From contig LSRY02000006.1 of the NCBI GenBank assembly GCA_001643675.2, forward strand, positions 808,501 through 872,500: a stretch of 64,000 nucleotides of DNA, read 5' to 3'. Both the position numbers and the translations under genes were made by a program. The stretch is from Monocercomonoides exilis. Its lineage: Eukaryota > Preaxostyla > Oxymonadida > Polymastigidae. A model generated the notes under the pieces. It was not told the origin of the DNA, did no database searches, and worked only from the letters and a program-made list of their open reading frames with translations. Position 1 is the stretch's first letter; each line of letters starts with the position of its first letter. Positions 23,501 to 32,900 of the stretch are shown here, one piece after another.

Positions 23501-25085
23501 CATCTTTTGAATGCAAATTTTGAGTATCCAAAGCATAACAATCTTGGCTTCTCTGCGACGCAACCTCGTTTTTGTGAAAAAATGAAAAAAGTAAGCAAAC
23601 TTGATTTGGGTCATAAGCCGGAATTTCAAAATATATTCCACCTCCTTTCTCTTCTGTGCAGCAATTTATAAAACTGCTCGATTCAAAAGTATATTGTGTA
23701 GAGGAGCTTTGAATCATGCTACCGCCTCCTTTTGTGTACGATTTACATTTTAAGAAAACGCAATCGACAAATTTTCTACAAAAATAAGGAGACAATTGAT
23801 TCGGCAAAATGTTGGGATCCGAAAGATTTGAAGATGCCAGAGAAGCATCGTTTTCAAAATAAAAGCCTCCGCCGCTTTTGCCTGATACGCATTCATTAAA
23901 ATATGAACAAATGATTCGAAATGCGTACATTACAAAACAAATGTAAGCTCCTCCTCCATTTCCACATTTGCTGGTGCATGATGAAAAACTTGTATTACTT
24001 ATAAGTAAAGAATCAATCCCAGAAATAAAAATTCCTCCCCCATCGGATCCGCTTGAACTGAATTCAATTTTGCATTTACTTATTGAGGCCTTACATTCAC
24101 GAATATCATAAATAAAAATTGATCCCCCACTTGTTGTATACGAAGAGTATTGAGAACAAATTGTTTCGGATGTTGAACAGTTTTCAAAATCATCTTCAAT
24201 AAATTTTATTTCTTTTGTGTTAGAAACAAATATTTGCTGTTCTTCAAACTTTTTGTTTACAGAAGACTTTTGAGAATAATAAGAGTTGTTAAAAGAAAAC
24301 AACGAAGATAAATGAGAATTTATAGATGTGATAATTCCACCGTAAAAAAAGTTATCCACAGATGAAAATGTATTTCCTTCGATAATCGAAACGCAAGGAG
24401 CTTTCGATGAAAAATGTGACATTGCTGAAATATTTGTGAAAATTGATGTCGAAATCGAAATGTGTGAAATGAATGAAGCATCGAGAAATGGGGTTTGAGT
24501 TATAAGAAGCGATGATATCGCGCTGTCTGAAATGCAAAAAGTTCCAAGCTGTGGAATATTACTAAAGATTTGCGAAGTGACAAACATTGCAGGAATGGAT
24601 CTGTGAAATTCGTCCGTACGAAAAGTTACGTTGCGCATATTTGTGAATCCATTTTCCATATGAAGAATGGAAGTTAAAGATGTGTAGGGAAAAGAAAAGC
24701 AGCAAGAATCCACAGATAATAATGAATAACTTTTGTGGGCTATGAAAAAACTTTGCTGTGAAGGAAATAATGTTACGGATAAAAGATGAAACGACGTATT
24801 TAGTATTTCAAATGAACAAAAGATAACTGGAGTTTTTGTGTGAAAAGATTTAATTTCCAGACAGAAATTAATATCTTGAGTTTGTGTAATTGTTTTATAA
24901 AACTCTAAATCATTATTGAACGATTTCTTTAATATTTTTATATCTGACCTATAGCTTTCTGTCAAAGAGTTTTCTGAGCGGGAGCCAGCAATATTGCATG
25001 CTTTGAATTTATTTGATGCAAAATCAAGCTCGCGATCTGAATGAAAGTTGTTACATATAAAAGGAAATATGAAAAAACAGAGCAT
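14523..25085 (-). CDS. giant beta-helix single-pass surface protein
   Basis: One uninterrupted exon encodes 3520 residues. The N-terminus is a short signal-like leader (MLCFFIFPFICNNF). The ectodomain is rich in Cys, Ser, Asn and Phe, with right-handed parallel beta-helix rungs of the polymorphic-membrane-protein kind, such as GGGIFISG, GGGAYICF and GGGFYFEN, and SxF/SNxSF turns. About six modules of roughly 380-480 residues begin near residues 565, 943, 1415, 1868, 2271 and 2751, each with a CG...PC.T motif, and most end with a G[KR]D[IL]FI...MG.DR linker. One membrane helix lies near residues 3352-3377 (LYALIIPLVTTVVVSAIIGI), followed by KKRRESK and a cytoplasmic tail of about 140 residues. 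Such proteins are common on gut flagellates; a role in adhesion or as a surface coat is inference. Confidence 0.85.
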   Translation of the reverse strand: MLCFFIFPFICNNFHSDRELDFASNKFKACNIAGSRSENSLTESYRSDIKILKKSFNNDLEFYKTITQTQDINFCLEIKSFHTKTPVIFCSFEILNTSFHLLSVTLFPSQQSFFIAHKSYSLLSVDSCCFSFPYTSLTSILHMENGFTNMRNVTFRTDEFHRSIPAMFVTSQIFSNIPQLGTFCISDSAISSLLITQTPFLDASFISHISISTSIFTNISAMSHFSSKAPCVSIIEGNTFSSVDNFFYGGIITSINSHLSSLFSFNNSYYSQKSSVNKKFEEQQIFVSNTKEIKFIEDDFENCSTSETICSQYSSYTTSGGSIFIYDIRECKASISKCKIEFSSSGSDGGGIFISGIDSLLISNTSFSSCTSKCGNGGGAYICFVMYAFRIICSYFNECVSGKSGGGFYFENDASLASSNLSDPNILPNQLSPYFCRKFVDCVFLKCKSYTKGGGSMIQSSSTQYTFESSSFINCCTEEKGGGIYFEIPAYDPNQVCLLFSFFHKNEVASQRSQDCYALDTQNLHSKDASISLSYATSIVPSHVIWQCGDATKEMGHILFKGSPKRFVSATEGDDRNEFCGMIIEDALPCKTISNALHPSALCSTMQITIANGTYEEELPIVLFNSSTLYGKATDSQLPVISTSKCTGNQPYITIKSEYAEFSALHFVHEQTNVQLMIIQGIESTSYAAFNYVIFHQSLNPAFHGSLTMPLISIISPSCNIEMIHVSFESFRMEGATLINFHFPENVKCKKAHSLAFTSQSFSPNDESIADDEIEILHLLRVNVSNILTFGHLSSFLALPSQTYHSRVSFDNCSFKNCSSEANNGGCICICVKQKIPVSIKSSEFSGCCAKFSEHHDSFGGGLYLEAFDADLLSINSSTFRFNEAKTGKDLFLSLEILKKDSVLNLFEKMFDNTTDIDNTMMGKDRELNVVISLFEIMTYKSDNIYICNSSHKGSNWFLCGNKEQPCATLEYGIKHCFRSQLTQVRLSGKIDVLSEMQIYSSVFSTFSEETEASEESERAQLCFDLSVNTPIVFFRYVGDISFIDVSFNIYLTKEDTNLSNDNYLLTNYELEQTVLIKTGETFSQANKELFFMLKLSTVNVITSDQSCNANFIFAEVHGGSVDISEIVFSQKFQSFQGSCNAASFHCPFFAFYQISGLMMFRNVSGSNFNLHESPFIFISSSQQTLATEIQNKAKATNSVAVCTRCRGTNFNSSEIHRHETLINRQNSLQEKFVYFLGCNFTNIQTDGTMPAFMYESSLQGSLVINCSSWQNCSSTLSEKGGVFSVSMISSPAEVKSLNTVNSEPYSCFHILSNCSFVNCGCISGKSSKGGVFSIEKAEEEFSVKVLMDNFVCNTALLAKDIFLNVLNLHSVTWDLNKLLKNIDGYNEDNSFLLYNRNNSMFYDVLIVCCNRQIPCFIVNRSNPEDNAFDWFKCGEREFPCLTFNEALNHHNDNVGISTAIIIGSVWMNKAARIIDWNITSDRADTQAELNFNGSAESSLHDSMVVSNHSEHFISISLRFPGKFKCNLDRVFTAMGTLIEFQNCKFLFEYTNEENEKNILQYSLITVFCGDVFFSSCNLENKLTVSFDCTFIWLCPYARLANVSLCGFSNFSFLSGSLIQTQSIVSSKVDSKMKAKFENDILNETEMFFGYTNFTLIESLSPAASVIVCDAKNLFFINFHFCCFFGCCSAQSKKGGCAYISSESNGLLFTSNASFISCLAHTSQNSYSSSDDSSTRVPELQERFNLKNSNLNISTNSLCYRCDHSYQKTKESMVGRGGAMYLDFGNPINDILKNDEWRNFEINAFFKDNDADIGRDLFIVIDSIKSQLLPELFVIDFENGMNLNNSIWGTDRDGIELDFMPLIYVYRSESLYFNENGTNSPDCGKISKPCHDLDVLRIHCLGMKVYTAFVDGRISFGKNSHANDIAIYRLRENKATIALEEKDSPSKYYIMECVDLDVVNIGIEIHYSKNHKFRTVFTLYGYCVFINIDFSELSQEVVRYSFLECYGGSVDISDCRMKNWKSESPFAEIQRFSSLRMFGFSVNNVKIYKRSFVTVCNSLNTRSYTGNHSNKNKKYNEDARCIHVENCSVHMFSFQSSLENEESEPLFLSVNYSTDQNGNANSNEHFHVNTEINSSEINFMSTSSTGTGGAVRCMMQNPSDIFAVELSTFSQCQQPNGRGGAIGLIITHSDEVNISFVNDHFEQNKALVGKDIFIEFFNLKNQIKKMSVHLHLNPPYFEEENSIMGIDRDSDHPILLVPYFRHNEFTSIVVSAEGDDSLCFDLSVPCESINIAMNYITPSAQATIYVQFGVIYEQVYVTQCSFKPCSQCTSSAKWRLREIDERNSKIHFNADESTQKRYITGNEESVKVNKEISGKKMEEFSNAETFPVILFNPSSAATQSNDSLLLVKQSITFEGITFKANQADESYQLKILISMLNGSCRFCECRIEKSSDDYFLGYIFLLVFDGFVEFKSFQMNDIVVQSLPFIDILGGVVSFTNSMFWDLSLKSNLLVSYSLTFIKFQNVSIRNVKLTMPLIESAGSRICEGGISSIIIQNSSISSLFCVEPRTTFFYNENQCRNLVISNTTFDNNVAEQNELGGCLFVSLRPSSKLTIMSSSFTSSRVNSMTGYGGGIYLDLYLDEPHEKKNYSNVRMPRPSCNKNTLTANPNESEDLAKFLINGTEFMQNHAKHGLDIFIRCDSLERQISYMQFNVDFLTTFTDVEHSVEGRNVGEDNVISLYWLIHLYQDERIFVGENGTDGQECGNKTNACKTMDSVLLHLKQNETNRQIIIQNSAYQTKAIMLSNVKISSQTNPEIARLDVKLANEFQAGVFQFSLISSISCVEFHILDNGKKGKFYVIESFASQLDIHSCQLVFDYSSLSIPYCHALEIYSGVVNVVKFSLHNCVIGDIPFFVRNKGIVSFTQVNVSSVCASNSSLIQFFTNVKGKKDISFSLSNSSFFNVSSLLDLPSILFSPNGVHRIKFSRVNFEKCDQTMRKGAIIEVKDDSHLVLDQCNFIGSSYPLDLLLVRHVFLREKSASSITSISNRGDFRDGACSDFSSNSFSDYEEVSASSRPFIDPVCFYSFSLIAASNSDLEVSNTKIVNSSSGGISLEGKKLSVTNCSLASNFVGNAMFPTLRQNIRCDNGGTVTINSLASGDGTLFPIEQNTRSSLSLWIFNNNCTVEGEGIGNLSSTYFIPTVFNASCAKASSYGSSLSNFHSSSAANMYEFRVNGDLFFPCGMNIALKCGNDTPDSWTNLSMHSIQSSSHFSFLFDVSELRCKLRSTMKSTTHKLAKSAKPQNLSIALLYLSSSIFPVDQAHSSVSVSASISANAFQSGYSTTPFVQVEMKHTSTLNLYALIIPLVTTVVVSAIIGIIIALCIKKRRESKETVQVVNLGANGLFEVTEVLKKDSKKLKDFSNSGFSIQNSLAEASFDSLERSNSLDSNNFGLSTKRNSSQCASAPPQKNGNERLDWMNNEIETIEKDANSLTCPDFYKASDKNFIASNEYGDTEPLLINAAEET

Positions 25086-25600
25086 TTATTGATCAATTAT
25101 CCCTTCAATTATTGTGATATTTATTTCATTCGAAAAAAATAACCAAAAATTCTTCAAAATGAGAATTTTTGCATACAAAAAGAAAAAATAAATAAAATTT
25201 GCATTCATAATTATAATTTTACAAGCAAAATAAGAACTTTTGAGTTCAAAATGGAAATTTTGCAAATGAATTAATCATTTTTTCAAACGAAAAAATAATT
25301 TTTGCATTCGAATAAATAATTGTTTAAAACCTTTCATAATTTTGTTCACTCTCTCATATATTTCAGTGATAATTAATTTTACACTTTTGAATCGGAAATT
25401 ATTTTGTGTTATTGCAATTTTCATATGTGTGAGAAAATTTCCAGAAAATATTTTTTTTTCCTGAAATTTTTAATAAACTCAAAAATTTTTAATTCCTATG
25501 AAAACATAAGTTATTTCCATTACGATTGCAAAAAATTTGATTTCGTTTGAAAAATTTTCATTTATAACGTAAAAAATTACAATTTTGAATGAAAATTTAT
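25086..25600. other. AT-rich intergenic region
   Basis: Very AT-rich sequence upstream of the surface-protein start codon, with many AAATTT-type words. It must include that gene's promoter, but I see no defined element. Confidence 0.5.
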
Positions 25601-25602
25601 TA

Positions 25603-26584
25603 GGGTGTTTTTTTTATCCGGACATTTTTATTTATTGGCGTTTCTCAATAAATAAAACCAAAAATTAGAAAAGGCATATTGCATAAGGCTTGATAACGTA
25701 TTTAATGTTCATAAACAATTTTTTTCTTGTCAATTTTTGTTTTTGATGAAGATCTTGGGAATTTTAAATTTATTTTTGATCATTTGTTTTGCTCGTTTTT
25801 AACCGACTCTCTTTTTTTGTCAATTTTTATCTACTGGACCATGAATCATTCATAATTATCTTTTATAATTTCAAATATTTTATATTTTTTCTTATTATTT
25901 CACGAGTTTTTCGCACTTCATTGTTTTTATCAAAATATTTGAAAAACCAAAGTTTTCTGAATTTTTATATGACATTAAGATTTAAGTTATAAATCAATCT
26001 GAAAATCAGATAAAACCACATTGCAGTTTTAGTTTATTAGTCATATTAAATTGAATCAAAATAGAAATGAACAAATAAGGAATAATCAAAAACTGATTGA
26101 TACTACTATTGCAACAATACTTCACAAAGTTATAACCAAATAAAGACTTCCTAAAAGTATTTTCCTTTTCATGCACATCATTAAAAATATCTTACAAATG
26201 TCGTATTATTCAAAATTTTCAGTTTTATAAAATTTTCTTCAAAAACAATGAAATTCGAAAAACTCGTGAAATAATAAGAAAAAATATAAAATATTTGAAA
26301 TTATAAAAGATAATTATGAATGATTCATGGTCCAGTAGATAAAAATTGACAAAAAAAGAGAGTCGGTTAAAAACGAGCAAAACAAATGATCAAAAATAAA
26401 TTTAAAATTCCCAAGATCTTCATCAAAAACAAAAATTGACAAGAAAAAAATTGTTTATGAACATTAAATACGTTATCAAGCCTTATGCAATATGCCTTTT
26501 CTAATTTTTGGTTTTATTTATTGAGAAACGCCAATAAATAAAAATGTCCGGATAAAAAAAAATGTACGGATAAAAAAATCACCA
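25603..26584. mobile_element. foldback DNA transposon (non-autonomous, TA-flanked)
   Basis: Two nearly identical arms in opposite orientation, about 25603-25929 and 26241-26584, flank a loop of about 310 bp. Shared blocks read in opposite directions include the ATCCGGACATTTTTA end, GATAACGTATTTAATG and TTTTTAACCGACTCTC. Both outer ends are GGTG-like and flanked by TA, which suits a Tc1/mariner/pogo superfamily target duplication. The right arm carries one extra copy of the ATCCGxACATTTTTT end unit. No transposase-like frame is visible inside, so it would need an enzyme in trans. Confidence 0.8.
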
Positions 26585-26586
26585 TA

Positions 26587-26923
26587 TATAGAATGTAGAA
26601 ATTATTAATTCGCTTGCAAAATTATTAATTCGATTTCAAAATTTCTCACTTTGAATAATTTTTGGTGTCACATTTTTCAAGTATTCATTAATTTTTATTT
26701 TAAAAATTTTGTTCAGCAAATTAAATTTTAAATTTAAACTTTTTGTTTTAACGCTTGAATAATTGTCAATTTAAGTCTAAAAATTTTTCGATAAAAATGA
26801 AATTAAAAATTGAATAAAAAATGTTCTTTTTTAAAAAATCATGGGTGAGCATTATTTCATGCATTTTCAACTGTTTCATCAGGCCGTTGAGAACTTTCAG
26901 TTGTTGTTTGTTCGTTTTCAGGT
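26587..26923. other. AT-rich spacer
   Basis: Spacer between the foldback element and the stop codon of the AIR9-like gene. The plus-strand frames that enter it from 26821 are shadows of that gene's Glu-rich tail. Confidence 0.5.
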
Positions 26924-29900
26924 TCAGTTTTCAGTTGTTTCTTCAGCTTTTTCTTCAGCTTCTTCTTCAGTTTTCTCTTCTTTCTCACTTTCTTGTGTAT
27001 TTTCTTCTTCTTTACTCTCTCCTTCTTTCTCTTCTTTCTCTTCTTTCTCTTCTTTCTCTTCTTTCTCTTCTTTCTCTTCTTCTTTTTCTTCCTCTTTCTC
27101 TTCTTCTTTTGCCTCAGATGATTCGGTTTCTGTTTGTTCTTTTTCTTCTTCTTTTTCTTCCTCCTTTTCTTCCTCCTTTTCTTCTTTGTCTTCTTCTTTT
27201 TCTTCTTCTTTTTCCTCGTTATCTTCTTCCTTTTCTTCTTCCTTTTCTTCTTCTTTTTCTTCTTCTTTTTCTTCTTCATTATTCTGTTCATTGCTTTCTT
27301 TTTCATTTTCTGTCTCTTCTTCCGTCTTCTCTTCACTTTCTGATTTTTCTTTTTCTTTTTCTTCTTCTTTTTCTTTTTCTTCTTCTTCTTTTGTATCATC
27401 GTCATTATCAGCAGCTTCTGTTGATTCTGCTGATTCTGTTGATTCTCCAGTTTCCTTCTTTTCTTCTTCTTCCTCCTCCTTCTCATTCTCCTCCTCCTTC
27501 TCCTTTGTCTCTTCATTGCCATCAGCAGCATCAGAATCAGAATCAGAATCAGAAGAAGAAGAAGAAGATGATGATGATGCTTCATCTAAACTCCTCTGTT
27601 TTTTCTCCTGTTCCGTCGGCAGAATAACTGAATGACCTCTTTTCGCTATCTCTTCATCTTCCTTCATCAGCTTCCTCATCAACTTCTCATCTTCCTCCAT
27701 TGCTCGGCATTCTTCTTGCTCTTCTTTCTCTTCCCGCTCTGCTTTCGCTTTTTGATCAGCTGAATCTTCGTCCTCTTTCTCTGATGTTTCGTCTTCTTCT
27801 GTTGTTTCTTTTTCCTCTTCTCCTTCTCCTTCTTCTTCTTTCTTCTCTTCAGCTTCTTCCTCTGTTTTTTCGTCTTTATCTTCATCTTCTCTTTCCTTCT
27901 TCTCTTCTTCTCCTTCTTCTTTTTGTTCTTCTTCTTCTTCTTCTGGTTCGGGTTCTTTCTTCTCCACTTTCTCCACAACACCAATTGAGTGTGAAACCTG
28001 AATGCGGACTTCATCCAAACAGACATCAAAGAACATCTCCAGAGGGAATGGAGCATTTGGTGAGATGGAATCAGCTGCATTTGTGGATACAGAAGATTGA
28101 GAAGATTGGGAAGATGAGGAGAAAGAGGAGGAAGTGGAAGAAGAAGAAGCAGAAGCAGATTCTGAAACCTGTTCCGATTCAGATGATTGTAACGGCTCTG
28201 GTTCTGTTTCTTTCTCTTTCTCTTTCTCTGTTTCCCCCTCTCTCTCTGTCAAAGCTGGTGTAGCTGTTGCTGATGCTGTCGTAGAAGCAGCATTGGCCAT
28301 CTGTAGATCATCAGTGAGTGTCTGATCAGTCAGCTGGCACGGCGGAATCGCCTCATTCCCATTGGCTGCAGCAGACCTGTTGAATGGATGCAATCCTTTT
28401 GACACCACAACAATCGGAATAATTTCGCAGAATATCTCCAATTCTGAGTCTTCTTCTCTGACGGTGTATTCAAATGTGTTCTCGGCAAGGAGGACTCGTT
28501 CTTCGGTTATCTCTTTTTCTTCTTCTTCTTCTTCTTTTTCTGATGCTTTTTCAGATTTATCATCTTCTTTCTCTTCTTTCTCTTCTCCTTCTTCAGCTTT
28601 TTCCTTATTCTCTTCTTCATTTGCAGCTTCACATTTTTCATTCTCTTTTTCTCCTTCTTCTTCTTCTTCCTTTGTCGGCTCTTCATTTATTGCCTCCATT
28701 TGAGAAGAATACATCTGCTGCTGCTGCTGCTGCTCTGAAATCTTCGGCTCTTCCGTTCTTCTAATTCCAATCCAGCGGATGTTGTATGGATAAAACTCGT
28801 CTTCTCCACAACTTTTTTCTTTCTCCTGTGTTTTCTCTTTGACTTCGCTGCTTGTTGATTCTTGATCGTCTTTCTTTTCGGATTTGATTTCTTCTTCTTT
28901 CTCCTCTTTGTTTTGTTGGCCTGTTTTTTCTTCTTCAGAAATTGCACTTGTTGAGCTGTTCACTTCTGCTGCTGATGATGTTTCATTTGTTTCGCATGTG
29001 TTTATTGACTCTTGTGCTTTTCCTTCTTCTTCTCCTTCTCCTTCTTTTTCATTCACATTATCAGAAGAAGAAGCTGAAGCTGATTCAGCAGGCGAAACAA
29101 CACGAACAACTGGAAATGCCAATGAAGACTTGGAAATAAGCTCTTTCAGTTGAGGATTCTCGTTGATGATTGAAGAGGTGTGATCAACACACACACGCAA
29201 GTGCTGTCCAACTTTGAGCAACTTAACAGAATTTGATTTGCATTCTGATTTTGTTTCCTCTTTTGATTCTTGTTCTTGTTCTTCTTTCTCTTCTTCTTTT
29301 TGTTCTTCTTCTTCCTTTGCTTCACAAACCTCATTCTCTGTTTTCTCTTCTCCTTCTCCTTCTCTTTCATCTTTGCATTCTTCTTCTTTACCTTCTTTTC
29401 CTTCTCCTTCTTCTTTTTCTCCTTCTCCTTCTCCTCCTTCCACCTCCACCTCCACACTCGTAATATCCACTCCTTCATAGCTCACTCTCTCATCTGCATC
29501 CACAATCTGTGGCATTCCTTTCTTCTGGTCTTTTCTCACTGGAACGATAACACACCGCAGCAAACACCCAACATCCTCTGGTTTAACTGTGTATGTTCGC
29601 TTAGAGCCCACAAGCTCGCCGCGGCTGGGATCATCTGAAAGAGCACTTTTGCCGAGTGAGGAAGAAGAAGATGATGATGACAGCGTTGAAGTAGATGAAG
29701 AAGCCGAAATTGATGTTGCATTACTAGTTGCAGTATTAGTTGTTGTTCCATTTGGTGCAGTCAGTGTAAGTGCTGATTGATAAGAACATGAAGGAACATC
29801 TCTAATACGCCTCCACTTGACTGAAGAGACACCTTCAAAGCCGCCAAAGTATTTGTAATCGACAGACAAAACAGTGCCAACCACAACTTTTGGATGGAAG

Positions 29901-32900
29901 AGAGAGAACTGGTCGTGCTCAGCAAAGGAAGAGGCGGCTTCTGAAGCAACATTGACAGAAGAAGATGAAGAGGAGGAATCAGAAGAAGAAGCTGAAGATG
30001 AAGCAGATGTTGAAGATGATGAAGCAGAAGCAGATGGAGCAGACGAGGCAAACGAAGACAGCGGTGCAGGGGAAGAAGAACGGGGAGTGGTTGAAGGTGT
30101 CTGGGCAGCAGAATGAATGGGGGATGTGGTGGCAGAGGCAGCTGGCGTGCGTGAGGGTGTCCAGCCAAAGGAAGGATCATATGAAGAAGCACTGGATGAA
30201 TAAGGAGATGATGAAGATGATGAAGCTGATGCTGATGATGAGGAGGAAGATGAAGAAGATGATGACGATGAACCATCTGTATTTGACTGCTGAAGAGATG
30301 AGTAAGTAAAGTCTGTTGGCTTGTCACCTGTGATAAACGCAGGGAGCGTGAATTTCTGTGATTTTGTGGCTGTCAACAGCGACAGATGTTCAAAGAAACT
30401 TTGCTTTTCGTTCTCTTTCTCTTGCTCCTTCTTTCTCTCTCTTCCTGCTTCTCTCTTCTTCTCTGTTGTCAGCTCTATTTGCTTCTCCTTGTTCGACGAA
30501 GGACTGGATGGCGCTTCCTTCTCAGATGAAGAAGACGATGCTGATGCTGATGCTGATGCTGATGAACTTGTTGCTTTTCCCTTTTCTTTCTCGTTCTCTT
30601 TCTCCTTTTCTTTTTCTGGTACTTTCGCCTTCTCCTCAATTGTGATGCTCAGCTGATACGCTGCTGGCTCTGCTGGCTCAATCTCCTTCTCCACAATGAA
30701 CTGCTTCGGTTTCCCTTCCAATCCATCCGCACGCACCGGAATGGCAATCACTTTCACTCTCCTTCCAACACATATCTGTGTCGGTGCATACAACTCACTG
30801 TTGGTGAAGTCAATAGGAACCCATTCAGTCTTTGGCTGTTCAGATGATGAAGCAGACGCAGACGAAGAAGAATTCCCCATGTTCTGATCAGGAGACGAAG
30901 GCCTCGAATTCGGAGGGGTGTTTGCAGGTGACATTAAAGCAGGCGAAGAAATACACGACGATGAATGAGAAGGTGACAAGCCGTAGCCAGTCTGAGGTGA
31001 CACAGAGCGTCGTGGGTGTGGCGCGGATGTTGGCACACTTCCAGATGGACGAGGGCCTTCCAACAGACTGTCCTGAAGAGAAAGAGGCGGGTTCTGGTAT
31101 TGCTGTGAGGCGCCTGGTTGGCTGTGGACGGGGGATACGTGTCTTTTCTGAGGATATAAAGAAGAAGAAGAGGCTGAAGCAGAAGCAGATAATGAAGCTG
31201 AGCTTCCAGATGTATGCATCGTAGGTGATGATGATCCGCTGTGTGGTTCTGCTTTCTGCTTCTGGCAGGGCGCTTCCACAAACCATGAATAGCGATGCTT
31301 TCCTGGTTCTCCACCCAAATACACTGCCTGTGCAAGTAAATCTTCTCCTTCTTTGCTGGAGCCAGTCACTTTCAAAGAAACAAACTTTGGAGGCGCTGGA
31401 CGCACAATCTCCTTCGAGTAGTACATCACCATCGGCCCTTTCACTCCGTCGTTTCTGCGCGGCGTTACACGAATAGCAAGCACAAAGCCAATATCGTCTC
31501 TGACTGGCGTATACTCCTTTGTTCCTCTGGCCACGACTGTATACTCAATATCCTCCAGTTTCTTTCCCTCGGGTATCTTCTTCTCACGCAGAGAAGACCC
31601 AATTTTCATTGAAGACACCACAGACGCTGTTGGCTTTGTTCCTCTGAACAGCGATGGTGCCATGTTCGACTTGATGGACGTCACTTTGCTCGATCTGGAG
31701 AACGTCACCACAGATCTTCCTGTTGAGATCCGCTTCGCTGCATCCTGTGCTTGTGACATCTTCTCCGTCCCTGCTTTGCTCGCCGGGTGTCTGGCAGACG
31801 ATATGCTCCCCTTTGGCCCGTACATCGAGCTGCGTGAGCGCACACTGGTTGAAATTCTCGAAGCACCTCCGATGCTGGTGCGTGACACATCTCTTGTCAG
31901 CCCAGAACCAGTGCCAGTTTTGCTTCCATCGCGACAAGGTGAAAGAGAATGGTTCATTCCACCTGGTCCCTTCGGGGTTGGTGACATTGCAGGAGATGGA
32001 CCACCTCTGCTATCCAAACCATCAAAATTGCCATCTTTTTTGAAGTCTCCTTCGTCTCCAACACCGCCAGACATAGCGCCTGGTTGTGGTGATTGTGCTT
32101 GCTTCGGCTTCGCACAGACAATCGCTGGGTCTTCGTGCAGACGCACCCACTCAATTTCTGTAGCACCTTCGCTGCCTCCGATGTACTGCCATGTGGCTTC
32201 CAACACTTCTCCTTCTTCGATCTCTCCTTCGATTGTCACATTCTGTGCAGAAGGAGGGCCAGGCGCAATGGGAACAGAGGTGTAGTCATAGACAGTTTCT
32301 CCGTCAATTCCGAAGATGGAGACTGGAGTGTAGCCAAAGCGTACATAACGTCCGCAGTGATAAGGAGCAGGAACAAACACAGCGCCTGTGGTGGGCATCA
32401 TAATCATCTCAGATGCTGATGGAAGAGACATGTCAGTTGATGCTGACGCTGAAGCAGATGCTGGGGATGGGACAGGTGATGGAATAGGAGAAGAAGAGGC
32501 TGAGGCTGAGAGTGAACCAGAAGCAGAAGTTGAAGCTGATGCTGAGGCTGATGCTGAGCTCTCTTCTGCAGCTGCCTGCTGTGCAAGATACGTCTCCACA
32601 TCCACTCCTTCTTTGTCTGCTGCTCTTTTGATTCTTTCCTTCTCTTTCCTTTCTTTCTCTTCTTTCTCCTTCTGCTCCAATTCTTCCTTCATTTTGATTG
32701 CTTCCTCATTCACATCAATCCATTCCTCTGTCCCAGGAATCCTTGTCGCCCAGCTATACACGCTTTTGCCTTCTTCTCCGCCATGATAGTTTCCTTCTCC
32801 ATTCAACGGATTTCCTTCTAATGGGATACCTTCAATCGTCACACCATCAACTTCTGGCTTTGTCGGCAGTACAAGCGACGACATTGTCACAAACGGCTCG

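Noticed and set aside
25789-25992. 67-residue frame inside the foldback element, as a possible transposase
   Set aside because: It lacks a DDE motif or helix-turn-helix and is simply AT-rich arm sequence.
26821-27635. Ser- or Leu-rich plus frames and a Lys-rich minus frame
   Set aside because: All are alternative readings of the GAA/TTC repeats that encode the Glu-rich tail of the AIR9-like gene.
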